A stretch of DNA of 64,000 bases from Paenibacillus sp. FSL R10-2782. GTDB taxonomy: Bacteria; Bacillota; Bacilli; Paenibacillales; Paenibacillaceae. Below the pieces are notes generated by a model, which saw nothing but the letters and a program-made list of their open reading frames with translations, was not told the DNA's origin and ran no database searches. This document shows, one piece after another, positions 48,609-57,472 of this stretch. The stretch lies in contig NZ_CP151951.1 of the NCBI RefSeq assembly GCF_038592985.1, positions 4,393,001 through 4,457,000 of the forward strand. Reading direction: 5' to 3'. Each line of letters opens with the position of its first letter. Position 1 is the stretch's first letter. The position numbers and the translations under genes are program-made.

Positions 48609-49511
48609 ATGAATAATGGGTTAATCAACGCTATTATCGCTTATATCATGTGGGGAGTTCTCCCGCTTTATTGGAAGTTGTTTAATGATGTGCCTGCAGG
48701 CGAGATTTTATCACATCGGGTTGTCTGGTCGTTTGTCTTCATGGGTATTCTCGTTACCGTCCAGCGCCGCTGGGGTGATATGAAGCGGATTGTGACTAGC
48801 CGTTCGCTCCTGCTATCGCTCACCGCCAGCGGACTGTTGATCGCTGCTAATTGGCTCATCTTCATCTGGGCTGTCAACAACAACCATGTCGTTGAGACAA
48901 GCCTCGGCTATTATTTAAACCCGCTGCTGAACGTGTTACTAGCGATCGTCTTCCTTCGTGAGAAGCCGAATCGTGGCCAGTGGCTCGCGATTGCCGTCGC
49001 TGGCGCGGCGGTGCTCATCATCGCAATCGACTATGGGCGATTTCCGTGGGTCGCAATCTCGCTGGCCGCGTCGTTTGGCTTATACGGCCTTGCGAAAAAG
49101 AAGATTGTGCTAAACGCTTCTGTAGGCTTGTTGTCGGAGACAGTTGTAGTTCTACCCATTGCACTCGGCTACTGGGTCTATTTGGCCTCCGTGGGCAAGG
49201 CGATGGCATGGACACTGCCCCCGTCCATGTTCATCGAACTACTCCTTTCGGGCGTAGTAACGGCACTGCCGCTGTTCTTCTTTGCACGAGCAGCCGCCCG
49301 CATGGCGTTTTCCACACTCGGATTCGTACAATACATCGGGCCGACAATCATGCTGTTACTGAGCGTATTTGTGTTCAAGGAATCGGTTTCGTCTACCCTT
49401 CTCGTCGGTTTTGCACTCATTTGGACAGCGCTTGTTATATACGCTGTGGCATCAGTTCGTAGCACAAAAGTCACGAAGGTGAATGTGCACCATGATAAAA
49501 CCTATGTATGA
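48609..49511 (+). CDS. rarD: EamA/RarD-family permease
   Basis: About 300 residues, ten predicted transmembrane segments, with the RarD N-terminus (YIMWGVLPLYWKLFNDVPAG and EILSHRVVWS). A drug/metabolite-transporter type exporter; RarD is linked with chloramphenicol tolerance in name only. I start at 48609, nine bases after AAGGA; the frame extends to 48570. Confidence 0.9.
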   Translation: MNNGLINAIIAYIMWGVLPLYWKLFNDVPAGEILSHRVVWSFVFMGILVTVQRRWGDMKRIVTSRSLLLSLTASGLLIAANWLIFIWAVNNNHVVETSLGYYLNPLLNVLLAIVFLREKPNRGQWLAIAVAGAAVLIIAIDYGRFPWVAISLAASFGLYGLAKKKIVLNASVGLLSETVVVLPIALGYWVYLASVGKAMAWTLPPSMFIELLLSGVVTALPLFFFARAAARMAFSTLGFVQYIGPTIMLLLSVFVFKESVSSTLLVGFALIWTALVIYAVASVRSTKVTKVNVHHDKTYV

Positions 49512-49654
49512 CGAGGCCTTCAGGTGTCAGACAGTACAACATATTAATGAAAGCGTCCAAACGGTGACAGATGTCACCTGAGAACTGAAGATTAACCACG
49601 ACACAGTGCATGGTTCTCCAATAATAAGCTGCCCGTTCAACACAATGTGTTAAA

Positions 49655-49760
49655 CCGCTAGTTCCAAGCGACGAAGCTCGAAGAGAAATGGGGCAGCGAT
49701 ATCATCTATGTCTGGACCGCGGAAAGATGGCTGTTTTGGGCCAAGCCTGTTGGTTAGCCA
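49655..49760 (+). pseudogene. IS3-family transposase scrap
   Basis: One frame reads KLEEKWGSDIIYVWTAERW, the first catalytic-Asp strand of an IS3 OrfB (usual form KW.TDITYI....GW.YL). No other part of the element was found. 49512-49654 shows nothing recognisable. Confidence 0.55.
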
Positions 49761-49774
49761 AAAAAGGTAAAAAA

Positions 49775-49829
49775 GCCGCCTCATTCGGTAAATTGTTTGT
49801 ACTCCTGCAATCTCCCGAAACGAGGCGGC
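49775..49829. repeat. Inverted repeat before the IS4 scrap
   Basis: GCCGCCTC and GAGGCGGC about 40 bp apart, with inner TCGG/CCGA pairing. Either an IS leader hairpin or a terminator. Confidence 0.5.
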
Positions 49830-49832
49830 CTC

Positions 49833-50090
49833 ATGAAAAAGCCTACTTCAATATCCAGCATTCTTCAATATACTGATTCTGGAAGAAACCATCCTTCCCT
49901 ACTAAGCGAGATGCACTACGTCGATGTTGCGCGGAAATTCACCGTATATAAGTTATTTGTTTTTGGCGGAAGCTGCCTTCCAGCAGTGGAAGGGATTTCG
50001 AGGATGGGGAGCAGCGGATGACGCGTAGCGGGCATGCAAGGTTACCACTCCACCATTTCTTCAAGCGTTTGCTTACTCTCATGATTAGAC
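49833..50090 (+). pseudogene. IS4-family transposase, N-terminal relic
   Basis: Starts MKKPTSISSILQYTDS and continues to MHYVDVARKFTVYKLFVF, the typical beginning of IS4-type transposases in Bacilli, then frameshifts and ends. The catalytic domain is absent. 50091-50351 shows no gene. Confidence 0.65.
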
Positions 50091-50351
50091 TCTACAATAA
50101 AAAAACGGCCACCTGCCTTGGGCTCCCCATAAGGGGCTAAAAAGCAACATGTCGGACTTATTTGCGACCGTGGAGAACTCTACAACGTTCCGAAACAACA
50201 GGATATAAGCCCGATTTAAAACGCTGCCCTCATTTGCTGGACCTGGAGTACATTCTGGTCGCAACAAATACTTTTATGTCGATATACCTCCAAAATGTTT
50301 AGAGAGATCATATAAGCATCTTATTCTCTCTACGCTTCCAAGCACAACTGA

Positions 50352-50951
50352 TTAACTATTTTTCAAACAACAATTCTGTAAATAGAATGCAAAGGATGCT
50401 GTATTCATTTGCATATGCTTATTATCCCCCTCTAACTTGCTGAGTAAAATGCCTCCTTCGAGCAAGGAAAAGGCAAATGAAGCAAGTGCATCCGCATTCA
50501 AATCCTCCTTAAACTCCCCACTATTTATCCCGTTAAGAATTATACTCTTTATCATATCCAAATGGTTATGCAACCCTTGTCTTGCCCGATCTCGAAGCTC
50601 CGTATGAGTATCGTCACTTTCTACTGCTGTATTCTGCATAGGACATCCGCCAACAAATGGTGGATTACCAACAACATCTTCATAAACACGAAAAAAAGCA
50701 AGTAACCTCCCTGACGCAGACTGCTCCCGGTCGACCGCCTCAGCAAATTTGCTGATAACTATACTGGCAGCGTAGTTGTAGGCTTCAAGTGCAATCTCAT
50801 CTTTATTTGTAAAATGTCGATAGATGCCCCCCTTCTTAATCCCGGTGTCGGCAATAATATCGTTTAACGATGTACCAGCATAACCTCTTTGATTAAAGAT
50901 TGCTGCCGATTTCATAATAATGTGCTCTCTTGTTCGATCTCCTTTTTTCAT
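50352..50951 (-). CDS. TetR-family regulator of the gap module, with conserved Cys in the sensor domain
   Basis: About 199 residues. Helix-turn-helix: IIADTGIKKGGIYRHFTNKD. The sensor domain has FVGGCPMQNTAVESDD; a Cys at this place is found in YxaF- and NemR-like TetR proteins, some of which respond to electrophiles or oxidants. GGAGG five bases before the ATG at 50951. Divergent from gap, with a perfect palindrome between. A decayed relative lies at 44895. Confidence 0.88.
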   Translation of the reverse strand: MKKGDRTREHIIMKSAAIFNQRGYAGTSLNDIIADTGIKKGGIYRHFTNKDEIALEAYNYAASIVISKFAEAVDREQSASGRLLAFFRVYEDVVGNPPFVGGCPMQNTAVESDDTHTELRDRARQGLHNHLDMIKSIILNGINSGEFKEDLNADALASFAFSLLEGGILLSKLEGDNKHMQMNTASFAFYLQNCCLKNS

Positions 50952-51010
50952 AGTTTCCTCCAAATGATCTTATTCTAAACTAACATTATATCAAATTTAC
51001 GGCCGAAACC

Positions 51011-51068
51011 TTGCCAAAGTTTTAAATTCTGATATAATAAAAGATACCGATCGGTATCTTTTATTATA
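51011..51068 (+). promoter_or_regulatory. gap promoter with 36-bp perfect palindromic operator
   Basis: TTGCCA (51011-51016), 16-base spacer, TATAAT (51033-51038). From 51033 to 51068 the DNA is a perfect palindrome centred on ACCGATCGGT and covers the -10, the classic layout for TetR repression. Confidence 0.88.
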
Positions 51069-51182
51069 AAACAAACCCATTCCAAAGGCAAACTTGTTTG
51101 GCTTCGGCCCATTGTTTACCTTTAAGTTCTATTAGACAAACTTATGTGGAATGGATTTGGAACGAAACAGGAGGACTATTCA

Positions 51183-52193
51183 ATGAGAATAAAAGTAGGC
51201 ATTAATGGTTTTGGCCGAATTGGAAGACTCGCTTTCCGTCGTATTCAGGAAATGGAAAATATCGAAGTTGTAGCGATAAACGATTTAACTGACGCAAAAA
51301 TGCTGGCGCATCTGCTCAAATATGATACTACACAAGGCACTTTCCATGGTGACATTGAAGTTCATGATGGAGCTCTTACTGTTAACGGCCAAGAAATTAA
51401 AGTGCTGGCCAACCGCAACCCTGAAGAAATCCCTTGGGGCGAGCTTGGCGTAGCTATCGTACTCGAATGTACTGGTTTCTTCACCACCAAAGAAAAGGCA
51501 GAGCTTCACCTGAAAGGCGGAGCAAAGAAGGTCGTTATTTCCGCTCCGGCAACAGGCGACATGAAGACCATCGTATATAACGTAAACCATGAAACACTGG
51601 ACGGAACGGAAACCGTCATTTCCGGTGCTTCTTGCACAACGAACTGTCTCGCTCCCATGGCTAAAGCTTTGAACGATACATTTGGAATTCAGTCTGGGTT
51701 GATGACTACCGTTCACGCCTATACAGGCAACCAGAATACTCTTGATGCGCCAGATTCAAAAGGAAACTTCCGCGCAGCACGGGCTGCAGCAGAGAACATT
51801 GTTCCTTACTCCACCGGTGCTGCTAAAGCCATAGGCCTCGTTCTTCCTGAATTGAAGGGTAAACTTGATGGTGCATCTCAGCGTGTACCTGTAGCAACAG
51901 GCTCCGTAACAGAACTCGTAGCTGTTTTGAACACGAAGGTTACGGTTGAAGAAGTTAATGCCGTTATGAGAAAAGCATCAGATCCAGAAACATACGGATA
52001 TACTGAGGACGAGATCGTATCTTCCGATGTTAGAGGAATGACATTGGGGTCTCTTTTTGATGCAACTCAAACAAAAGTTCTAACAGTTGGCGACCAGCAA
52101 CTGGTGAAAACTGTAGCCTGGTACGATAATGAAATGTCTTACACCGCGCAACTGGTTAGAACATTAGAATACTTCGCAAAAATCGCCAAGTAA
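51183..52193 (+). CDS. gap: Glyceraldehyde-3-phosphate dehydrogenase, TetR-controlled
   Basis: 336 residues, full length. NAD-binding [16 protein letters not shown]; catalytic Cys in [13 protein letters not shown]; the usual His in [14 protein letters not shown] precedes the ATG. It is not in the normal cggR-gap-pgk operon and has its own TetR operator, so it is probably an inducible second GAPDH. A GAPDH of this kind could replace a housekeeping enzyme inactivated by electrophiles, peroxide or a natural inhibitor; that is inference. Confidence 0.92.
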   Translation: MRIKVGINGFGRIGRLAFRRIQEMENIEVVAINDLTDAKMLAHLLKYDTTQGTFHGDIEVHDGALTVNGQEIKVLANRNPEEIPWGELGVAIVLECTGFFTTKEKAELHLKGGAKKVVISAPATGDMKTIVYNVNHETLDGTETVISGASCTTNCLAPMAKALNDTFGIQSGLMTTVHAYTGNQNTLDAPDSKGNFRAARAAAENIVPYSTGAAKAIGLVLPELKGKLDGASQRVPVATGSVTELVAVLNTKVTVEEVNAVMRKASDPETYGYTEDEIVSSDVRGMTLGSLFDATQTKVLTVGDQQLVKTVAWYDNEMSYTAQLVRTLEYFAKIAK

Positions 52194-52413
52194 CATCATT
52201 GCAATTCTTCTTCACCCTAGCTGCAAGCATCAAAAGAGCAGGGTTTATATGTACTGTAAGGAAAGTTGCATAAGCAGGAGCAAGATCGGTACTTCCGATT
52301 TCTAGAAAGTTACGCCAGGTGAAGAGTTAAGTTTTATCAAGACATGATTGATGAAATAAAGAAAATACGAACGGTGAAGCTGATAGCACAGCCTTTATGA
52401 AAGGAGTCATGAA

Positions 52414-52653
52414 GTGGGAGATTCTCAGGAATTGTTCGAAGATGTAGATGATGTATTGAGAAGACTGCGTCCTTTTTTAAACCGCGATGGCGGAGATGCC
52501 GAATTGGTTCAAGTTAAGGACGGAGTGGCTAAACTAAAATTCTTGGGAGCGTGCAACGGCTGTCCCAGTGCAACGATCACATTGAAGGCTGGAATTGAAC
52601 GTGCCATTTTTGAAGAAGTGGACGGCATTCATGAAGTCGTTCAAGTCTTCTAG
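52414..52653 (+). CDS. NifU-like Fe-S scaffold
   Basis: 79 residues of the NifU C-terminal (Nfu) domain: [16 protein letters not shown], then the cluster-binding CxxC in [14 protein letters not shown] start after GAAAGGAG. It lies 220 bp after gap on the same strand and may share its transcript. 52194-52413 shows only spacer. Confidence 0.88.
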   Translation: MGDSQELFEDVDDVLRRLRPFLNRDGGDAELVQVKDGVAKLKFLGACNGCPSATITLKAGIERAIFEEVDGIHEVVQVF

Positions 52654-53127
52654 AGAAAGGGTGACCACACAATCTACTTCCTTGCTGACATATGTTTGGA
52701 TGCCTTTTCGCTACAATAAGAGCGTAAATTAACTTGAAAAACATACTGCTTCATGACGAAGATTGCTCTAGATCCAACGAAAGTATGTGCTTCTGAAAAG
52801 ATCGGCTTTTCCAAGTGCATGAAGTAGTCGCGCTTCAAATTGGCCGCAGCACTCTGCCTCTGCCAGCCATCTCGCCAGTTCTGCAGCATAACTTTGAAAG
52901 GATCGATACATTCGAGAACGACAGCGCCATGGTCTCGCGAGCAGAAGATGTCCTAATTGGCCCTCTCCGGGGTGCTTCGTGGCAGTAGAGTGACCTCAGC
53001 ATTGATCGGCGCTAGCTAAGTTAGTCAAATTGAGGATGCGGTATCGTTAAATGTACCGGAGCTTAGCCGTAAGAACTGGAACGGATCGAAGCGATTTTGC
53101 TCGGATAATTTACTTTCAATATAGGAG

Positions 53128-53147
53128 GCGGGGACAACAGTCCCCGC
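53128..53147 (+). terminator. Hairpin in the gap-nfu downstream region
   Basis: GCGGGGAC-AACA-GTCCCCGC followed by TTATTCTATTC. Perfect 8-bp stem and modest T content. The wider stretch 52654-53728 contains no gene I can support. Confidence 0.6.
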
Positions 53148-53728
53148 TTATTCTATTCTATCTACACTATTGTTTTCAAAAGCTATATTTCCACGTAAAT
53201 ATTATAGCGATAACAATCAAATCTGTGAACTATATGGTAGTACACATCAGGGGTGTAAATGCCAAACAATAGATCGAGTTGACACACATAAGGTCTCAAT
53301 TCACTTTCGGGCCGAAGTATTAAAATATGTATAGTCCTTGCTCAATTATAAGCATGCACTCTGAATTTATTAGGAGTCATCCTTTTTAGTGCACCTTGCT
53401 AACGATCCGAACTGTAATTGCCATTACCGTATGTTCAATCAAAAACCCGTCTTTGCTCGATATCGATTCCTTCATATACCCTTAGCGCAGCGCACCTTTG
53501 GATAATATAGTGAATCCCGGAACAGAAATTTGCCCCTCTACAATGACGTAGATACTTAATGGTATTGAGAACTCTTTTCTCGAAATCTTAATCAAATTGA
53601 CAATGTAGCAGATTACAGCATCTTTTATATAGCTCGCGAACATTGAGCTTTTTAGCCAAGCTACCTTGGCGTCAAAAGTTTAATAATTACATTTGCTTGC
53701 CCTATAATCTCTTTTCCACAGACCATGC

Positions 53729-54055
53729 ATGGGCTTGCGTTCCATACTGAGCCTTTACACTCTACTCCTTGTTCATCCCTTTTCATTACAGGTTAATTTT
53801 CCGGATCATGCTCTGAAGTTGTCAACAAAAGTGCAGTTTGAAAACACACACAACAAGCTGATGGCTGCTTGCGGCGTTATACTAGATCCACTCTATGGCA
53901 CACTGCAAAGCATTATCGGCGGGTTGACGCTGGTGCTGCTGATTGCTGTTGCCAGCAGTTTCCGCTTCGGCTTTCAAGTTGCTAAACAAACAGCATTGCC
54001 ACTGGCTCCTTTTCTGGCTATTGGCGGCGTTGCTGCTTTTTTTCTTTCGCATTAA
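53729..54055 (+). pseudogene. ICE membrane protein, C-terminal part
   Basis: From about 53824 the frame reads a plausible conjugation-module membrane protein (ACGVILDPLYGTLQSIIGG), then two hydrophobic helices ending APFLAIGGVAAFFLSH. The first 30 codons look random, so the true N-terminus is probably missing. It precedes the second HTH gene. Confidence 0.5.
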
Positions 54056-54089
54056 AGCTATTTTTCATTTCGTATTAAGGAGGATAAAT

Positions 54090-54287
54090 ATGAATAGCGT
54101 ATCTAATCTGCTTCATTTAGCACAACAAGGTGACAAAGAAGCTGAAGCCAAATTGATTATCCGTTATGAGCCAGTTATAAATAAATACGCTAAACGAAAT
54201 GGAACCATTGATGCAGATTGCAAACAACAGTTGACAATTGCCTTTATCCTGGCAGTTCGTCGCTTTGATCTTAGTCGTTACAAATAA
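54090..54287 (+). CDS. Small helix-turn-helix ICE regulator, copy B
   Basis: 65 residues; both protein and DNA appear identical to the gene at 42246. It lies 0.8 kb before the integrase, a usual place for ICE regulatory genes. The sigma-like partner seen in broken form at 41.7-42.2 kb is absent here. Confidence 0.75.
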   Translation: MNSVSNLLHLAQQGDKEAEAKLIIRYEPVINKYAKRNGTIDADCKQQLTIAFILAVRRFDLSRYK

Positions 54288-54337
54288 TACAAGGACAAGC
54301 CATGTGAAGCAAACTCCACATGGCTTGTCCTTGTATT
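54286..54337. terminator. Long palindromic terminator, orientation B
   Basis: Same 21-bp arms as at 42442 but with the loop AAGCAAACTC. It is the other copy read backwards. 54517-54859 after it carries only ICE debris. Confidence 0.88.
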
Positions 54338-54859
54338 CACATACTGTATTCTAAATTATTTATAGAGAAATATTCGAGGAAGCAGTTGCTCTTTTCTCTC
54401 TTCCTCCCCATTTATTTAACAGGAAGCAATCATCGGATCTAAATGTTACCTTGATTGCCCCTCGATCTTTGAGAATTTCATATTACTTGTTTCAAGTACG
54501 TCCTTTTCTCTACTGTGAAAACAGAAGCGACGAAGCGGAAGCGCCATGATAGCTCTCTATTAGGGCTTGAGCGACCACCTCTCCGGCTGTAATCATCCTG
54601 TGGTGGGATGAATCGCGATAACCAGAGAAAGAGATTATGATACTTCTGCCCGGCCAACGTCACGGTATTGGGGGCAGCCCGCTCGATGAGGGGGGGCTTC
54701 ATCAAAATGTTGAAGCTATGATGCTGACTTGCCATCAGCAGCTTGAAAAATCATTTATCCTTCACAATATGGAGATGAGAACATTGTGATGTCTTCTTTT
54801 TATGCACGCAGCCCACCGCGACATAACTACATATCCTGTTGAAAAGGGGAATTTTCTAT

Positions 54860-55045
54860 ATGCCAGATCAATCCATTCCATTACCATTGAACACAATGCA
54901 ACTTCTGACATCCATGTTTGAGCAGTATCCTGATGTCGTTAATGTTCCCAAGATACCCAAAATTCAAATTATTGCCTACCTCCAATCATTGATGCACATA
55001 CATCAATCAGATATGATAACGCACTTCAACACTTTAACGCATTGA
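54860..55045 (+). CDS. Small protein upstream of the integrase
   Basis: 61 residues (MPDQSIPLPLNTMQLLTSMF start), not recognised. AGGGGA lies about ten bases before the ATG. Small genes here are often excisionases, but it is not clearly basic and shows no winged-helix motif, so I leave it hypothetical. Confidence 0.5.
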   Translation: MPDQSIPLPLNTMQLLTSMFEQYPDVVNVPKIPKIQIIAYLQSLMHIHQSDMITHFNTLTH

Positions 55046-55121
55046 ACCGATATTGATACTGTGCTATAATAGTTATGTCAATGGTATGGTTTGTGGGCTG
55101 CTAACCAAAGGAGGATCGGGC

Positions 55122-56333
55122 ATGATAGCAGGCCACCTACAAGAGAAAAAGGGTCTTTTTTATATCGTCTTAAATTGTAAAGACGCACATGGTAAAAGAA
55201 AACCCAAATGGATTCCGACAGGACTCAAAGTAAAAGGCAATAAGAAAAAAGCAGAAACTATGCTTCAGGACGCTAGGAAAAATCATTACTTGGAGGAACA
55301 ATCACAAGCTGAGGAAGCCGAAAAACAAGCTGGTAATGCAAAGACAACCTCTTCATTGGATGATAACAAACGGCTATTTGCAGACTACATGTTGCAATGG
55401 CTGGAGATAATGAAAAACAGCATCGAGCTTATCACATACATCTCCTATTCACACGCTGTTAAAGGCCGTGTAGAGCCTTATTTCCGGGAAAAGGGGACAA
55501 TGCTTGAGGACTTGACTACAGAGGATATCCAGAGCTTCTACACGCATGAAATGGATGTTCGAGGTGTGAGTGACAATACCGTTATTCATTACCACGCGAA
55601 CATTCGCAAAGCCCTTCAGAATGCCGTAAAGATAAAGCTGATTGTGACAAATCCTGCTGATCTGGTGGAACGTCCTAAAAAAGACACTTACGTGGCAAGT
55701 TTTTACAATGCCGAGGAGCTAAACCAACTCTTGGCCGCAATTCGCGGTGAAAAAATAGAACTTGCCGTTATTCTCGCTTCTTTTTATGGGTTAAGACGAA
55801 GTGAAGTGGTGGGATTAAAATGGTCCGCCATAGATTTAGTCAATCGCACCATTACGATTAAGCATACCGTTACCTCAGGAACATTAGACGGTAAATTCAT
55901 TGAGATTGAAAGCGACCGCACGAAGAACAAAGCTAGTCGTCGCACGCTGCCACTTGTGGACACGTTCTATGACCTTCTAATCCGAATGAAGGAACAGCAA
56001 GAGGTTCATCGCTTTTCTTATGGCAGCAGCTACTGCACCGACTATATGGAGTATATTTATGTAAATGAATTAGGGCAGCGAATTAAACCAGGCTACATTA
56101 CGCAGAATTTCCCTATTCTGCTGAACAAACACGGGTTTAGGCATATCCGGTATCACGATCTCCGTCATAGCTGTGCCAGTCTGTTGCTTGCCAGCGGTAT
56201 AAGCATGAAGGAAGTCCAGGAATGGCTAGGCCACAGTGACTATGCAACAACAGCCAACATTTATTCTCACCTGGAGTACAACACCAAGGTATCTTCAGCT
56301 CAAATAATGAGTGGGGTACTAAAACTAAAATAA
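55122..56333 (+). CDS. int: ICE tyrosine recombinase (integrase)
   Basis: 403 residues. The N-terminal AP2-like arm-binding part (KKGLFYIVLNCKDAHGKRK), a SAM-like core-binding domain (about 105-190), then the catalytic domain: Arg in FYGLRRSEVVGLKW, HDLRHSCASLLL, GHSDYATTANIYSHLE with the nucleophile Tyr. AAAGGAGG sits before the ATG at 55122. A tRNA-Leu attachment site follows 42 bp after the stop. Confidence 0.93.
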   Translation: MIAGHLQEKKGLFYIVLNCKDAHGKRKPKWIPTGLKVKGNKKKAETMLQDARKNHYLEEQSQAEEAEKQAGNAKTTSSLDDNKRLFADYMLQWLEIMKNSIELITYISYSHAVKGRVEPYFREKGTMLEDLTTEDIQSFYTHEMDVRGVSDNTVIHYHANIRKALQNAVKIKLIVTNPADLVERPKKDTYVASFYNAEELNQLLAAIRGEKIELAVILASFYGLRRSEVVGLKWSAIDLVNRTITIKHTVTSGTLDGKFIEIESDRTKNKASRRTLPLVDTFYDLLIRMKEQQEVHRFSYGSSYCTDYMEYIYVNELGQRIKPGYITQNFPILLNKHGFRHIRYHDLRHSCASLLLASGISMKEVQEWLGHSDYATTANIYSHLEYNTKVSSAQIMSGVLKLK

Positions 56334-56374
56334 AAAAAGCTCATTAGAGAATATCTCCAATGAACTCTTTTAGC

Positions 56375-56431
56375 TATACCGGCGAGAGGACTCGAACCTC
56401 CACGGTTTCCCACTCGATTTTGAGTCGCACA
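56375..56431 (-). repeat. ICE attachment site: 3' piece of tRNA-Leu (copy 2)
   Basis: Same tRNA-Leu(CAA) 3' segment as at 38336. Again only the 3' half is present, so this is a recombined junction, not the native gene. By orientation the native tRNA 5' half should lie to the right, beyond the window. Confidence 0.82.
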
Positions 56432-56476
56432 CTCTATTGCGACATGAGCAGAAGTTAAGTCCAAGAAGAGGAATAT

Positions 56477-56523
56477 AAAACCCGCGAAAAGCCTTGTAGA
56501 ATCAAGGTTTTTCGCGGGTTTTT
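56477..56523. terminator. Strong terminator inside the ICE left end (copy 2)
   Basis: AAAACCCGCGAAAA...TTTTTCGCGGGTTTTT with inner CCTTG/CAAGG pairing; same as 38438-38484. Confidence 0.88.
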
Positions 56524-56588
56524 CCGTTGAAATCAGAGCCAGTCTGACTTCCCGACGATCACTGAAAAAGTAGCCGTTTTGGAACGTT

Positions 56589-56609
56589 GGGAAGAACTTG
56601 GAAAGAACT
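56589..56609. promoter_or_regulatory. 11-bp-period direct repeat upstream of parA
   Basis: GGGAAGAACT and GGAAAGAACT with 11-bp spacing, one helical turn. At 38550-38570 both units are GGGAAGAACT. A small GGAGC-GTAT-GCTCC hairpin (56652-56665) sits just before the parA ribosome site. A ParA/ParB-binding or repressor site is possible. Confidence 0.5.
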
Positions 56610-56680
56610 GAAACAGAACCAGCCCGCCCCCTACCATTGACCAAATTAACGGAGCGTATGCTCCAGGGAGGGTATATCTC

Positions 56681-57472
56681 ATGTCAAAAACCACCGTTAT
56701 CACCATCGCCAATCAGAAAGGCGGTACAGGTAAAACGACCACCGCCTACAACCTTGCTTACGCCTTATCTAATGAAGGAAAAAAAGTACTCCTCGTCGAT
56801 TTCGATCCACAAGGCAATCTTTCTATGTGCTTTGGTATTGAGCAACCGGATCAACTTCCATACTCCATGTTCAATGTCATGAACGCCATTATGAGCGACG
56901 AGCCACTACCTCCTGCTGAGGAGTATATCCACTCGCACGGAAATATCGACCTCATCCCGAGCAATATTGAGTTGTCCGTTGCCGAGATCAACTTGCGAGA
57001 TGAAATGGGCGGCGAAAAAACGCTAGCCTCTCTGCTGGAACCGATGAAGCCAAACTACGACTTCATCATTATCGACACTAATCCTTCGCTTGGGTTGCTG
57101 ACGATCAATGCTCTTGCAGCTAGCGATAGTGTGCTGATTCCGGTCAATCCGCAGTTATGGTCTGCAACAGGATTAACCCAATTACTCAGAATCATTGTCA
57201 AAGTCAAAAAACGAATTAATCCACGCATTAGTATTGAAGGGATCTTAATGACTATGTGCAATACCCGAACCAACTTATATAAGGAAGCTTTTCGTCTGGT
57301 CAAAGTCTATTACCGTGAAACCTTCCGTATCTTCGATGTGCAGATTCCCTTATCCGTTAAAGTCGGAGAAGCAAACTTCTACAGCCAAAGCATTATTCAA
57401 TTTGAACCCAAGTCCAAGGTTGCCGCGGCGTATCAAGAACTGGCGAAGGAGCTGATGGAAATTGGCTGCTAA
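56681..57472 (+). CDS. parA: ParA-family partition ATPase of the ICE
   Basis: 263 residues. Deviant Walker A in NQKGGTGKTTTAYNLA, Walker A' VLLVDFDPQGNLS, Walker B FIIIDTNPSLGL. With ParB it would maintain the circular element or place it within the cell. GGAGGG ribosome site. The end overlaps parB by 11 bp. Confidence 0.93.
   Translation: MSKTTVITIANQKGGTGKTTTAYNLAYALSNEGKKVLLVDFDPQGNLSMCFGIEQPDQLPYSMFNVMNAIMSDEPLPPAEEYIHSHGNIDLIPSNIELSVAEINLRDEMGGEKTLASLLEPMKPNYDFIIIDTNPSLGLLTINALAASDSVLIPVNPQLWSATGLTQLLRIIVKVKKRINPRISIEGILMTMCNTRTNLYKEAFRLVKVYYRETFRIFDVQIPLSVKVGEANFYSQSIIQFEPKSKVAAAYQELAKELMEIGC

Larger units (their letters stand above)
54077..54516. repeat. 440-bp direct repeat, copy B
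   Basis: Counterpart of 42233-42672: identical in the coding part, with a few substitutions downstream and no net length change. Sequences outside both ends are unrelated. Confidence 0.92.

Noticed and set aside
52674..52889. 71-codon minus-strand frame after the NifU-like gene
   Set aside because: No family, no ribosome site, and other frames of the same stretch look as protein-like; most likely debris.
54478..54735. 85-codon minus-strand frame before the integrase
   Set aside because: Begins without a ribosome site and runs into the 440-bp repeat; composition looks random.
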